This document shows positions 26,685 through 35,584 of a stretch of DNA of 64,000 nt, piece by piece. Within the stretch, counting starts at the first letter, position 1. The number at the start of each line of letters is the position of its first letter. Source of the DNA: Pseudomonadota bacterium (GTDB lineage: Bacteria; Myxococcota_A; UBA796; CAJQPC01); assembly GCA_024228935.1 (NCBI GenBank), contig JAAESX010000318.1, positions 1 to 64,000 of the forward strand, given 5' to 3'. A program made the position numbers and the translations under genes. The notes under the pieces are model-generated. The model searched no databases, was not told the origin of the DNA, and saw nothing but the letters and a program-made list of their open reading frames with translations.

Positions 26685-27144
26685 GCGCTTCGCTAACGCC
26701 CTGCTCGCCGCCGCACTCCTCAGCCTGACCGTCCTGGTCGCCGGTGGGTCCGCCCACGCGAAGAAGGACACGGTCGAGTTCGGCACGAGCGTCGAAAAGG
26801 ACCACTACATGGTCCAGGTCTACTCGGGGAAGGCGGGCATCGCCGAGCGTGGGCACGTGACCGTCGTGGTCACCGCCATGCAGGGCTACAGCCTGGACAA
26901 CGAGCACGACATCATCGTGAAGATGAAGTCGCCGCCCAGCGACGTGCAGTGGGGTCAGTCCAAGCTCCATCGGCTGGACGGGATGCTGTCGGACGACGGC
27001 AAGAGCTTCACGATGGAGGTCCCCTACCGAGCCGGTCGGATGGGCGAGTTCCCGGTCGCGGGCAAGGTCAAGTTCAAGCTGTGTCGGGCCGGTCAGTGCA
27101 AGGGCGGTCGGGCGCGGTTCAAGACGAGCGTGCACGCGCGCTAG
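26683..27144 (+). CDS. Secreted protein with a DsbD-alpha-like fold pattern
   Basis: The 153-residue protein has a clear signal peptide (MRFANALLAAALLSLTVLVA, cleavage near SAHA-KKD). The mature part has alternating beta-strand patterns and ends VKFKLCRAGQCKGGRARFKT. A C-x(5)-C strand at this place is common in small myxobacterial proteins similar to the N-terminal domain of DsbD. Function is unknown; a periplasmic redox or chaperone role is possible. Its start codon overlaps that of the M2 peptidase on the other strand. Confidence 0.65.
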   Translation: MRFANALLAAALLSLTVLVAGGSAHAKKDTVEFGTSVEKDHYMVQVYSGKAGIAERGHVTVVVTAMQGYSLDNEHDIIVKMKSPPSDVQWGQSKLHRLDGMLSDDGKSFTMEVPYRAGRMGEFPVAGKVKFKLCRAGQCKGGRARFKTSVHAR

Positions 27145-28565
27145 AACTCGACCCCGGCGTGCACGGCGAACCGCTTGATGTCGCTGTTGAACGTGCCGTT
27201 GGCGTGCGGGTAGAAGAACCGCTCCTCGTTGGTCCGGGCCAGGTCCGCGCCGAACGCCGAGGTCGTGTTCAGGCGTTCTTGCGCCAGGCTGTGCGTGTAG
27301 CTGCCGCCGAGCGTCATCTTGCCCACGTGGAAGCTGGCCAGGCCGGCGAGCTGCAGCGTGTTCGCGTCGTAGTTGTTCGTCGCGAGCGCGTGGTCCGGCA
27401 CGGCGCTCGTGTCGTACAGCGCGCGGGCGCCGAGGGTCAGCCAGTCCGTCGGTCGGCCCTTCAGGTCGAGTCCGCCCCACACCGCGTTCTCGGCGTCTCG
27501 CGCCTGGACCTTGGTCGACTCGATGCTGTCGACGGACTCGTCGGACAGTCCGGCGTTCTTCTCGGCGACGCCGTCGATGTCGATGGTGAAGTCCTCGTAG
27601 ACACTCCAGCCGACCCAGCCGCCCATGACCTCGGCGACGAGCCTCTCCTCGGGCAGGATCTCGACCGCGACGCCGCCGTGGATGCGTGGAGGGAGCTGGT
27701 AGCTGACCGTCGCGTCGCCCTGGATGGACGTGTCGCAGATGCCCTTGGACTCGGCCACGAACCGGCCGCCGGTGTCGCTCTGCGGCGGACACTCGAAGTC
27801 GAGCGCCACGTCGCCGCGGTTGTGGACCTCGGTGCCGGCCAGGTACGCGGCGGAGACCTGCACGCGGTCGTGGGGCTGGCCCCAGATCGACAGGCCTCCG
27901 GTGAACGCGGTGTCGGCCAGGTCGAAGTTGGTCTGCACGACGTAGTCGTCGTCCTCGAGCATGTCGTCGGTGTAGCTGTGGCTCCCGCTCGCGGCCGCGA
28001 TGCCATCGGCCAGGTCGGGGAGCGTGTCCTTGTCGCTCGAGGCGACCCAGGTGCTGCGAACGATGCCGCCGACCGCGCCCACGCTGATCTTCTCCATCGG
28101 TGACCAGGCCAGGGCGCCCATCCCGTAGATGCCGGTGATCCGGCCCTCTTCCATGGCCCACCGGCCGGCGGCGTCGGGCTCGCTCGCGATGCCGCCGCGC
28201 ACCTGAGGGACTGCCAGGGCAGCGCCGATGCCCACCTTGTGGCCCTTGACGTCGCCCGCCCAGACGAGCCCGGCGTAGGGGAGCATGCTGCCCGCCGCGA
28301 TGCCGGCGGTGAGCTGGTTGGCGTCTGGCTGGCCCGTCAGCGTGTACTCGGTCGAGCCGCCGTTCGGGTCGGCTCGGTCGAAGGTCATTCGAGCGGTGGG
28401 GACAGCCAGCTCGACGTGGCTGCGGAAGCCGGTCTCGCTCGCGATGCCGGCGGGGTTCCACCAGACGGCGGTCGCTCCGGCGTGGTTCGGGGTGCCCCAG
28501 GGGCCTCCCACCTCGAGCTGGTCGAGGCTGGCCGCGTTCGTGGCGGCCGTCAGGAGCAGCAGCAT
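27141..28565 (-). CDS. FadL/OmpP1-type outer-membrane protein
   Basis: The 474-residue protein has a signal peptide (MLLLLTAATNAAS), then GGPWGTPNHAGATAVWWNPA, the N-terminal plug and NPA hook of the FadL/TodX family, and finishes with the barrel-terminal Phe (FAVHAGVEF). FadL proteins admit hydrophobic substrates such as long-chain fatty acids or aromatics. Its ATG overlaps the stop of the lipoprotein gene at 28565. Confidence 0.85.
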   Translation of the reverse strand: MLLLLTAATNAASLDQLEVGGPWGTPNHAGATAVWWNPAGIASETGFRSHVELAVPTARMTFDRADPNGGSTEYTLTGQPDANQLTAGIAAGSMLPYAGLVWAGDVKGHKVGIGAALAVPQVRGGIASEPDAAGRWAMEEGRITGIYGMGALAWSPMEKISVGAVGGIVRSTWVASSDKDTLPDLADGIAAASGSHSYTDDMLEDDDYVVQTNFDLADTAFTGGLSIWGQPHDRVQVSAAYLAGTEVHNRGDVALDFECPPQSDTGGRFVAESKGICDTSIQGDATVSYQLPPRIHGGVAVEILPEERLVAEVMGGWVGWSVYEDFTIDIDGVAEKNAGLSDESVDSIESTKVQARDAENAVWGGLDLKGRPTDWLTLGARALYDTSAVPDHALATNNYDANTLQLAGLASFHVGKMTLGGSYTHSLAQERLNTTSAFGADLARTNEERFFYPHANGTFNSDIKRFAVHAGVEF

Positions 28566-30217
28566 CAGTCGAGCTCGACGCCGATGTGCGTGCCGAGGCC
28601 CGTCTTGTCGCGCTGGACGTCAGCGGACTTGATGGACAGGCCGTCGAGGCTCGGCACCGCGAAGGTGATGTCGCCGAGGATGCTGAGCAGCGAGTCGAGC
28701 GGCAGGAGCTGGGTGAGCAGCTGGGTGATGGTCTCGGGCTCGGCGCCCCAGTCCGACTCGCGCACCATCATCACCATCTCGGGTGACCCGAGGGCCAGCA
28801 CGACGTTGCCGTCGGAGTAGCCCAGGTCCAGCGGGATGTTGAGGTTGATGGCCGCCTCGAGGTGCTCGCCGAACTCGCCGCCGGGGGTGTCGACGGTGAC
28901 GTTGAGCTCGCCGATCTGCACCTCGAGTCCGGAGTCGCCCTGGACGACGACGGGCGGGAGCAGGGCATCGAGAGTGATGGTGCCCTGCTCGGTCTTCAGG
29001 CCCAGCAGGAGTGCGGGCTCCAGCGAGCCGTCGTCGGTCGAGAGAGTCAGCTCGAGGAGGCCGGCACGCCAGACCTCGAACATCAACCGGTTCAGCAGAT
29101 CGTCGGAGATGGCGGCTCCGACCGCGGCGTCGTCGTCGACCGTGAGCTCGACGGGGGCGGACAGGAAGCCCGCGTAGGTGTGCTCGCCGTTGCTCGGTGC
29201 GTCGACGTCGATGTCCGTCGTGATGGCGATGCCCTTGGAGTCGATGCTGGCCTGGGCGAAGTCGGCGCCGATGGAGAGCGGGACACCCATGAGCTCGAGT
29301 TCGAACGAGAGGTCCAGGCCGGCGAGCGTGGACTCGAGCAGCGGCGGGACCATCGTCGTGATCTGCTCGAGCAGCATGTCCTCGAGCTTGCCGCGGATGG
29401 TGTCCACGAAGAGGTAGGCCTCGACGTCGCCGGGAAGGAGCGAGGTGTCGTAGCCGAAGCCGACCAGGTTCACGTCGGCGTCGAGCAGCTCGACCACCAG
29501 CTTGCCGTTGTCCGCGTCGAGCGTCAGCTGGCCCTCGATCTGCGCCTCGTCGGCCCACAGGGAGGCATCGACGTCGAAGTCCCAGCCGACGGCCTCGCCG
29601 ACCGCCTGGAGGTCCACGAAGAGGTTCGGGATGACGACTTGGAGTTCGAGCATGCCGGCGCGGGGCGTCGCCTCGAGGCGAACGGTGTCGAACGTGATGT
29701 CGTCGACGTTGGCGGCGATCTCGACCGCGTCCCAGCCCCAGACCCCGTAGGTGTCCTCGTAGATGGGGTTCATGCCGGTCGCGGCGGCCGCGATGGTCTC
29801 CTGGTCGACCATGCTGCCCGCGAAGTCCATCGCGGCGTCGATGCCGGGCTGGTTCAGGCGCAGGCCCGCCGCATCCTCGATCGCGTGGCCCGGGTCGGCG
29901 AACTCGCCGGCCAGGACACCGACGCGGTCGTAGCGCCACTCGCTGTCGGTGGTGGTGCCGTACGCCTCGATGACGTTGACGCCGCGGGAGAGCTCGGCCG
30001 AGCCGACGAACGTGCCGGACCGGTCGGGGGTCGCCTCGGCCTCGTTTACGTCGATGGTGCGCAGGTTCTCGAAGGTGCCGGTGACCTCGACGGCGCCCTC
30101 GCCGAGCCAGGCGGCGGCGGCGGGAGACGTGATGGCGATCTGCGGACGCGGCCCCTCGTCGAGCTCGTTGAGTCCGTCGTCACGGCTGCAGGCGATGGTC
30201 AAGGCGAAGAGAAGCAT
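28565..30217 (-). CDS. Large lipoprotein, possibly TULIP/BPI-like
   Basis: The 550-residue protein begins MLLFALTIAC with a lipobox, preceded by a GAGGA ribosome-binding site. An Ig-like segment (residues about 25-100: EVTGTFENLRTIDVNEAEAT, GVNVIEAYG) is followed by about 430 residues of long amphipathic strands (MLELQVVIPNLFVDLQAVGE, LLESTLAGLDLSFELELMG). The pattern recalls lipid-binding TULIP (BPI/SMP) proteins, an inference that needs structure prediction. Coupling to a FadL-type porin gene fits a lipid-handling role at the envelope. Confidence 0.65.
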   Translation of the reverse strand: MLLFALTIACSRDDGLNELDEGPRPQIAITSPAAAAWLGEGAVEVTGTFENLRTIDVNEAEATPDRSGTFVGSAELSRGVNVIEAYGTTTDSEWRYDRVGVLAGEFADPGHAIEDAAGLRLNQPGIDAAMDFAGSMVDQETIAAAATGMNPIYEDTYGVWGWDAVEIAANVDDITFDTVRLEATPRAGMLELQVVIPNLFVDLQAVGEAVGWDFDVDASLWADEAQIEGQLTLDADNGKLVVELLDADVNLVGFGYDTSLLPGDVEAYLFVDTIRGKLEDMLLEQITTMVPPLLESTLAGLDLSFELELMGVPLSIGADFAQASIDSKGIAITTDIDVDAPSNGEHTYAGFLSAPVELTVDDDAAVGAAISDDLLNRLMFEVWRAGLLELTLSTDDGSLEPALLLGLKTEQGTITLDALLPPVVVQGDSGLEVQIGELNVTVDTPGGEFGEHLEAAINLNIPLDLGYSDGNVVLALGSPEMVMMVRESDWGAEPETITQLLTQLLPLDSLLSILGDITFAVPSLDGLSIKSADVQRDKTGLGTHIGVELD

Positions 30218-30358
30218 GGTGGGTTCCTCGGGCCGCAAAATGCTGCTTGGGGAACGAAAATGCCATGATCGGGGGCCGCAACAAGCGTGCCAGCCTGTCA
30301 AGGCGGATGTCTCCGCGGTGTCACTGGCATCCGCTCACGCCGGGGGTACAACGTCGCC

Positions 30359-31057
30359 ATGCTGCTGCTGATCTCCACCGCTCTGGCTCTCCCTCCCCAC
30401 GACGACGCGGGTCAGGCATTCCTCGACGCCGTCCATCGGATGGAGGTCGCAATGCGGGCCTCGTCGACCCAGACCTACACACTCCACAAGCGCGAGTGGG
30501 TCGATGGAGAGTTCACGGACGAACAGACGCTGCACGTGAGGTTCCGGCTGCCGGACGAGATCGTGCTGACGTACTCGGGCAAGAAGGAGGGCCGGGTCGT
30601 CCTCTACAAGGGAGCGGACTGGAACGACGGCGAGCTGCGGGTCGATCCGGGGCCGATGCTCCCCGTGCTGAACCTGGACAAGGACGGCGCCATCGCCAAG
30701 GACGGCGAGCGGTACGGGGTCATGGAGTCCCGAACGCTGCACGTCAGCACGCTGGTGTCCCGCGAGACCGAGCGGGTGCGGGTGCATCCCGTGTGGGTCG
30801 ACGAGGGCGTCTCGACCGTCCGGGGCGAGCGGGTGCACTGCTTCGACACCCGGGCGCCGAAGGACGAGGACCCGACGCTGTACGCGGCTCGCACGCGCGT
30901 CTGCTTCTCCGAGGCGCACGACCTGCCGGTCCTCGTCGAGGTGTGGAACGACGAGGACGGCGCCATGAGGATGGTCGAGCAGTACACGTTCGTCGACATC
31001 GACCCCTCGGCCGGGCTGACCGACCGGGACTTCGACCCCGCGACCTACGGCATGTGA
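30359..31057 (+). CDS. DUF1571-like secreted protein
   Basis: The 232-residue protein starts with a short signal (MLLLISTALALPP). SSTQTYTLHKREWVDGEFTD, LHVRFRLPDEIVLTYSG and GRVVLYKGADWNDGEL agree with the DUF1571 group, which has a LolA-like half-barrel and an unknown, probably lipoprotein- or lipid-related, role. It converges on the next gene, overlapping it by 13 bases. Confidence 0.7.
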   Translation: MLLLISTALALPPHDDAGQAFLDAVHRMEVAMRASSTQTYTLHKREWVDGEFTDEQTLHVRFRLPDEIVLTYSGKKEGRVVLYKGADWNDGELRVDPGPMLPVLNLDKDGAIAKDGERYGVMESRTLHVSTLVSRETERVRVHPVWVDEGVSTVRGERVHCFDTRAPKDEDPTLYAARTRVCFSEAHDLPVLVEVWNDEDGAMRMVEQYTFVDIDPSAGLTDRDFDPATYGM

Positions 31058-31779
31058 TCCGCGACGGTCTCGCCGCCGAGGTCGTCCACGAGCACCGTCT
31101 CGACCCGGTTCGTTCCCATCGCCGTGCGCGCGACCAGGTGCGTCTCGCTGGTCGTCCGGGTGGGGATCGCGACGAAGGTCCGGCCGACGACCGTGTCGAT
31201 GTCCTTGTTCAGCCACGTGCCGTAGGGGAAACGCGTCCGCAGGCGACCGAGGCCCACGCGGGCCGCGACGGTGCCGGGGATGGCCTCGTCGTACTCGAGC
31301 AGCACGCCACCGGCGGCCACGTCCACATCGACCGGGACCGTCAGCCCGTCGAGGTGGACGCGGCCGCGCTGGACGACGATCACGGCGTCTCCATGCGTCG
31401 TGCCCTGGACCCGACCCCCGCCGAGAGCGAGGTCGAGGGGGGCCCAGGGGTCGTCCACCTGGATGTGGCCTCGTTCCAGCTCGACGAAGACCTGGGTCGC
31501 GCCCGCCAGCGCGATGTCGATCTCCGTCTTGCAGTGCGGGGCGAACGCGTCGGGCAGGCCGACGTTGACCACGGCGGCGTCCATGCCGCCCTCGAAGTCC
31601 AGGGTGCAGCCCTCGGACCAGTTCACCGGCGTGGCCGTCACGACCGTCGCGTCCGCACCTGCCACGGTCCGGATGGTGATGTCGGCCCGGTCGGCCTGCA
31701 CGGTGAGTCTCGGCATGTCCGCCGGGAGTGTCCGGGAGATGGGCGCGGCGAGCGCCAAGTTCATGAGTGCGAGCAGCAT
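31045..31779 (-). CDS. Secreted beta-solenoid-like protein (DUF4097-like pattern)
   Basis: The 244-residue protein has a signal-like start (MLLALMNLALAAP) after GAGGAACG. Successive short strands ending in Gly or Asp (ITIRTVAGADATVV, GHIQVDDPWAPLDLALGGGR, GRVHLDGLTVPVDVDVAAGG) resemble the repeated adhesin-like pattern of DUF4097 proteins. No catalytic motif is visible. It is divergent from the lamin-tail lipoprotein across 106 bp. Confidence 0.65.
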   Translation of the reverse strand: MLLALMNLALAAPISRTLPADMPRLTVQADRADITIRTVAGADATVVTATPVNWSEGCTLDFEGGMDAAVVNVGLPDAFAPHCKTEIDIALAGATQVFVELERGHIQVDDPWAPLDLALGGGRVQGTTHGDAVIVVQRGRVHLDGLTVPVDVDVAAGGVLLEYDEAIPGTVAARVGLGRLRTRFPYGTWLNKDIDTVVGRTFVAIPTRTTSETHLVARTAMGTNRVETVLVDDLGGETVADHMP

Positions 31780-31885
31780 CGTTCCTCCACTCCGTTCGAC
31801 CCCGGAGGCTCGGGCGAGCGCTACTGGCACGCAACTTGCGCCCGCTGCTGTGGGCCTCGGATCGGTCGGCGGCGTAGCTGTGGTC

Positions 31886-32686
31886 ATGCTCTTGCTCCCG
31901 ATCCTGACCGCATGCATCGAGTACGGCGTCACCCCCGGGCCTTCGCCCGAAGACACGGGCGGCCTGCGACACTGGACCGAGGCGGGCTCGGGAGATGAAG
32001 GCGGCAACGGCGGCGGCGGAAACGGCGGCGGCGGAAACGGCGGCGGTGGCAACGGCGGCGGCGGCTCGGACAACGACGACGGTGGGTCCAGCGATGACCC
32101 CGACGAGGGGAACGGCGGGGGCTCGGACGAGACCGAGGAGCCTGGCTCCTCGCGAGACTCGGCCCGTGCTCCCAAGCGCGGCGAGGTGGTCATCAACGAG
32201 CTGCTCATCGACCCCGACGGCGTCTCGGACGCAGACGGTGAGTGGGTCGAGCTCTGGAATGTCGGGAGCGCCTGGGTCGACCTCGAGGGCGCCCGGCTGG
32301 CCGACGAAGGTGTCGATGACATCGAGATCGAGGGCTCCGACCTGGTCGTCGAGCCCGGTGGATTCCTGGTCGTCTGCGCCGAGGACTCGACCTGGGACAA
32401 CGGCGGCGTCGACTGCCAGGCCACCTTCGTCTACGAGACGTGGGGCGGCGGGTTCGCGATGTCCAACATCGAGGACGAGGTCGTGCTCTACGCCGGCGAC
32501 GGCACCAAGCTGGACGACGTGAGCTGGGGTGAGGGCTTCGCCGCGGTGGGCGAGGCGATGGGCGTCGACCCGGACCAGGCCTCGGTCAACCTGAACGACG
32601 ACCTGTCGGACTGGTGCGAGCAGTGGGGCTGGCTGAACAGCGGCGACATGGGGAACCCGGGGGAAGAGAACGACTGGTGCTGGTAG
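31886..32686 (+). CDS. Lipoprotein with Gly/Asn linker and lamin-tail domain
   Basis: The 266-residue protein begins MLLLPILTAC (lipobox). Residues about 38-90 are a low-complexity linker of Gly-Gly-Asn-Gly-Gly repeats and acidic residues. The C-terminal domain has VVINELLIDPDG, GEWVELWNVG, GGFLVVCAEDSTW and VVLYAGDGTKLDDVSWG, the sequence of the lamin-tail (LTD) Ig-like domain common in secreted bacterial proteins. It is probably displayed on the surface at the end of a flexible tether. Confidence 0.82.
   Translation: MLLLPILTACIEYGVTPGPSPEDTGGLRHWTEAGSGDEGGNGGGGNGGGGNGGGGNGGGGSDNDDGGSSDDPDEGNGGGSDETEEPGSSRDSARAPKRGEVVINELLIDPDGVSDADGEWVELWNVGSAWVDLEGARLADEGVDDIEIEGSDLVVEPGGFLVVCAEDSTWDNGGVDCQATFVYETWGGGFAMSNIEDEVVLYAGDGTKLDDVSWGEGFAAVGEAMGVDPDQASVNLNDDLSDWCEQWGWLNSGDMGNPGEENDWCW
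32000..32059 (+). repeat. Four 15-bp in-frame repeats (Gly/Asn linker)
   Basis: Four copies of ggcgg(a/c)aacggcggc with small variations encode a GGNGG repeat. The length could change by slippage without loss of frame. Confidence 0.9.
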
Positions 32687-32746
32687 GCAGCGCCCCGGTG
32701 CTCCGATTCCTGTGTTTCCTCTTGTTGATGTCGTGCTCACACTTGC

Positions 32747-32776
32747 TTGACATGCGCGTGACATCTGGCGTAAACC
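32747..32776 (+). promoter_or_regulatory. Candidate sigma70-type promoter
   Basis: TTGACA at 32747-32752 is a perfect -35 box. After 17-18 bases follows a weak -10 (GTAAAC/TAAACC, 32770-32776). It lies 25 bases before the ATG at 32800. The -35 is good, the -10 poor. Confidence 0.45.
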
Positions 32777-32799
32777 CGGTTTGAACCCCGGGAGAAGCC

Positions 32800-33114
32800 A
32801 TGCAGGAAATGAGCGCCGACCTCAAGCGGCTCGAGTACTACCAGCGACGGGAAGCCCAGCGGACGTTCTACGCACGCGCGCTCCTGCTCTCGACCATCCT
32901 GGGGATGCTCGGCGCCAACATGTTCCTCACATGGCAGACCCACGAGGACATGCTCACGAACATGGATCAGGCTCGGCTCGAGCAGTCCCAGCTGATCGAC
33001 GCGCAGGCCGCGGTCATCAACGAGATGGGCGCGAAGATGGCGACCATGGAGGCCCAGGTCGACATGATGGAAGCGCAGACCGCCTCGACCGCCGAGATGC
33101 TCGCGTCCCGTTGA
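32800..33114 (+). CDS. Small membrane protein with C-terminal coiled coil
   Basis: The 104-residue protein has a charged start, one membrane segment (ALLLSTILGMLGANMFLTW) and a heptad-rich tail (MDQARLEQSQLIDAQAAVIN and onward, with many Met, Gln and Glu). GGGAGAAG precedes the ATG. The function is unknown; such proteins often multimerise at the inner membrane. Confidence 0.7.
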   Translation: MQEMSADLKRLEYYQRREAQRTFYARALLLSTILGMLGANMFLTWQTHEDMLTNMDQARLEQSQLIDAQAAVINEMGAKMATMEAQVDMMEAQTASTAEMLASR

Positions 33115-33121
33115 CGTCGCA

Positions 33122-33149
33122 CAGGCGTGTCCCGATCGGGGCACGCCTG
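33122..33149. terminator. Strong hairpin after the small membrane-protein gene
   Basis: CAGGCGTG-t-CCCGATCGGG-g-CACGCCTG is an almost perfect 28-base inverted repeat: an 8-bp outer stem, one T-G pair and an inner palindrome. It begins eight bases after the stop at 33114. No T-run follows, so it may be a Rho-assisted or bidirectional terminator, or an operator for the gene at 33212. Confidence 0.5.
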
Positions 33150-33211
33150 CCGCACCCTGGACGGCTTTCCAGGGACTTGGACGCGGCATGGCCGTTGCAT
33201 GATGGAGCGAG

Positions 33212-35005
33212 ATGCTGCTCCTCGCACTGGCCTGCTCCGACTACGAGCTCTCGCAGAAGTCCGACGTCGGCGCCGGCGAGGACGCGTGTCCCATCGAGGA
33301 CGCGCCTGTCGTGGCCATCGACGTCGACGAGAGCTGTGCCTTCGACGCGCTTCCAGGCGGGTTCGACCCGGTCGTCGAGTGGCGCTGGGAGGGCTCGCTG
33401 GGGGCGCCTGGTCACGACGACGTGATGATGATGCCGGTGGTCGGCGACGTCGACGCCGACGGGCTCCCCGAGGTCGTGTTCACCTCGTACGCGGCCAACC
33501 AGTACGGCTCGGCGGGCGCGCTCCACATCCTCGAGGGCACGGGCGAGGAGACCTCGGCCTTCACCTCGATAGGGGGCTACGCGCCGGTCGCCTCGAGCGG
33601 AGTCGCACTCGGTGACCTCGAAGGCGACGGCGTCCCCGAGATCCTGGTGATGAGCACGGACACCCGGGTGCTCGCGCTGCACGCGGACGGGACCCTCGTC
33701 TGGGCGAGCGAGTCGCTCGCTGGGAACACGACCGGGTACGGCTACCCCGTGGTCGCGGACCTGGACGGCGATGGGCTCGCCGAGGTGGTCTCCGGGCGCG
33801 TCATCCTGGACCACACCGGGGCGACCGTCGGGGTCGGTGCGTACGGGCAGGGTGGGGTCTACGCCATCCCGGTGGTCGCGGATCTGGACCTGGACGGCAA
33901 CCAGGAGGTCCTGGTCGGGAACGCGGCCTACAAGCGTGACGGCACGGCAAAGTGGGTCAACGACATGCCGGACGGGTGGTCCGCCGTGGCCGACTTCGAC
34001 CTGGACGGCTTCGGCGAGGTCGTGAGTGTCCAGGACGGCGCGGTCTGGCTCGCCGACACCGACGGGACCATCTTGTGGAGCGACCCGTCCGGCGTCCCGG
34101 GAGGTGGAGGGGGCCCGCCCACCATCGCCGACTTCGACGGCGACGGGCTGCCTGAGATCGGGACCGCTGGCTACTCCGGCTACGTCGTTCACGACACCGA
34201 TGGCACGCAGCTCTGGCTCCAGACGACCCAGGACCAGAGCTCGGCGCGGACAGGCTCAGCGGTGTTCGACTTCGAGGGGGACGGACAGGCCGAAGTGGTC
34301 TACGCCGACGAGCTCGCGCTGTTTGTCTACGACGGAGCGACCGGCGCGGTCCTGATGGCCGAGGAGAACCACTCCAGCTGGACCCTGTTCGAGTACCCGG
34401 CCATCGTCGACGTCGATGCCGACGGCGAGGCCGAGATCATCCTGGCGAGCAACGACTCGATCGACGCCGGCTGGCAGGGCATCACGGCCATCGGCGACCT
34501 GAACGACAGCTGGGCTCCGACGACCCAGACCTGGAACCAGCACGCGTACCACATCACCAATGCGGCGGATGACCTGTCCATCCCCGCGGAACCGTTGATG
34601 AACTGGCAGACCGGGCACAACAGCTACCGGGCTGGCGGGCTGCGCGAGCGAGATGGCATCCCGGCGCCGAACCTGCGCGTCGAGGTCACCGACATCTGCT
34701 GGGACTGCCTCGCCGGGACGGTCGACGTGTCGGTCCAGGTGTTCAACGACGGGCTCACCTCGCCGGGTGACGAGGTCGATCTGGTGCTGCAGTTCCGCGA
34801 GGCGGGCGGCTCGCTCCGGACGCTCGAAGGACTCACCATCGCGGCCCCGGCCATCGGGGAGTCGAGCCCGGCGATGGTCTTCCACGCCGCGTTGCCCGAG
34901 CAGGCCATCGAGAGTCTGCGGGTGGAGGTCGACCCCGGGGACGAGCTGACCGAGTGCCACGAGGACGACAACGCCTGGGTCGAGGCGCTGGACTGCAGTC
35001 TCTGA
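33212..35005 (+). CDS. FG-GAP/VCBS-repeat surface lipoprotein with C-terminal CARDB-like domain
   Basis: The 597-residue protein begins MLLLALAC (lipobox). Residues about 60-400 contain repeated VVGDVDADGLPEVVF, ALGDLEGDGVPEILV and VVADLDGDGLAEVVS units, the calcium-binding FG-GAP/VCBS beta-propeller. A segment around WNQHAYHITNA and then NLRVEVTDICWDCLAGTVDV opens an Ig-like CARDB domain. It is a probable adhesin-like surface protein. Confidence 0.85.
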   Translation: MLLLALACSDYELSQKSDVGAGEDACPIEDAPVVAIDVDESCAFDALPGGFDPVVEWRWEGSLGAPGHDDVMMMPVVGDVDADGLPEVVFTSYAANQYGSAGALHILEGTGEETSAFTSIGGYAPVASSGVALGDLEGDGVPEILVMSTDTRVLALHADGTLVWASESLAGNTTGYGYPVVADLDGDGLAEVVSGRVILDHTGATVGVGAYGQGGVYAIPVVADLDLDGNQEVLVGNAAYKRDGTAKWVNDMPDGWSAVADFDLDGFGEVVSVQDGAVWLADTDGTILWSDPSGVPGGGGGPPTIADFDGDGLPEIGTAGYSGYVVHDTDGTQLWLQTTQDQSSARTGSAVFDFEGDGQAEVVYADELALFVYDGATGAVLMAEENHSSWTLFEYPAIVDVDADGEAEIILASNDSIDAGWQGITAIGDLNDSWAPTTQTWNQHAYHITNAADDLSIPAEPLMNWQTGHNSYRAGGLRERDGIPAPNLRVEVTDICWDCLAGTVDVSVQVFNDGLTSPGDEVDLVLQFREAGGSLRTLEGLTIAAPAIGESSPAMVFHAALPEQAIESLRVEVDPGDELTECHEDDNAWVEALDCSL

Positions 35006-35011
35006 GCGGCT

Positions 35012-35584
35012 CTACTCGTATTTGACCGAGCACCCGTACGGCTTCGTGGTCGCGACCGAGATGGGGGTGCCGGCCTTGGTCTCGGCCAGCGCGGTGGTCA
35101 GGTGGCCGTGGTACTCGCCCTTGCCCTCGACCCGTCCGCGCGGGGCGTTGTCGAGCGCGCCGTAGTAGGTCACCACGCCGTGGTCGACGACCACCATCTG
35201 GGGCGTTGTGGTCGCGGCGTAGAGCTGGCCGACGGTGCCGTCCTCGTCGATGAGGATGGGGTGCTGCATCGCCCAGTCCGTGGCGGCGGCCTTGTTCTTC
35301 TCGACGCCGTGTCCCTGCTTGCCCGGCGCGCCGGAGTTGATGGCGAGCCAGACGACGCCATCGTTCTCGACGGCGTTCAGCGCGGCCTTCTGGAGTGGTC
35401 CATCGTCCCCGTGGGCGTAGACGACGAATGGGCAGCCCGGGTTGAACCACTCGAGCACGACGACCTCGTCCGCATGCTCGGACAGCGTCACGGTGTTGCC
35501 GTCCAGGTCGGTCAGCGTGAAGTCGGGCGCGGGCTCGCCGATGGCCGGGGCGGCGAACGCGAGGGACGAGAGAAGCGCGATCAT
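35012..35584 (-). CDS. Thioredoxin-fold peroxiredoxin-like protein (redoxin family), secreted
   Basis: The 190-residue protein has a signal (MIALLSSLAFAAPA), then GEPAPDFTLTDLDGNTVTLS and VVVLEWFNPGCPFVVYAH, the redoxin active-site strand with one Cys (GCPFV) where thioredoxins have CxxC. It ends PYGCSVKYE, a C-terminal Cys tail common in this subgroup. The ATG overlaps the stop of the DsbD-alpha-like gene, so the two probably act together in periplasmic thiol chemistry. Confidence 0.83.
   Translation of the reverse strand: MIALLSSLAFAAPAIGEPAPDFTLTDLDGNTVTLSEHADEVVVLEWFNPGCPFVVYAHGDDGPLQKAALNAVENDGVVWLAINSGAPGKQGHGVEKNKAAATDWAMQHPILIDEDGTVGQLYAATTTPQMVVVDHGVVTYYGALDNAPRGRVEGKGEYHGHLTTALAETKAGTPISVATTKPYGCSVKYE

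Noticed and set aside
32747..32752. A strong canonical promoter with both boxes
   Set aside because: Only the -35 is a good match; the -10 is weak, so it is listed as a candidate only.
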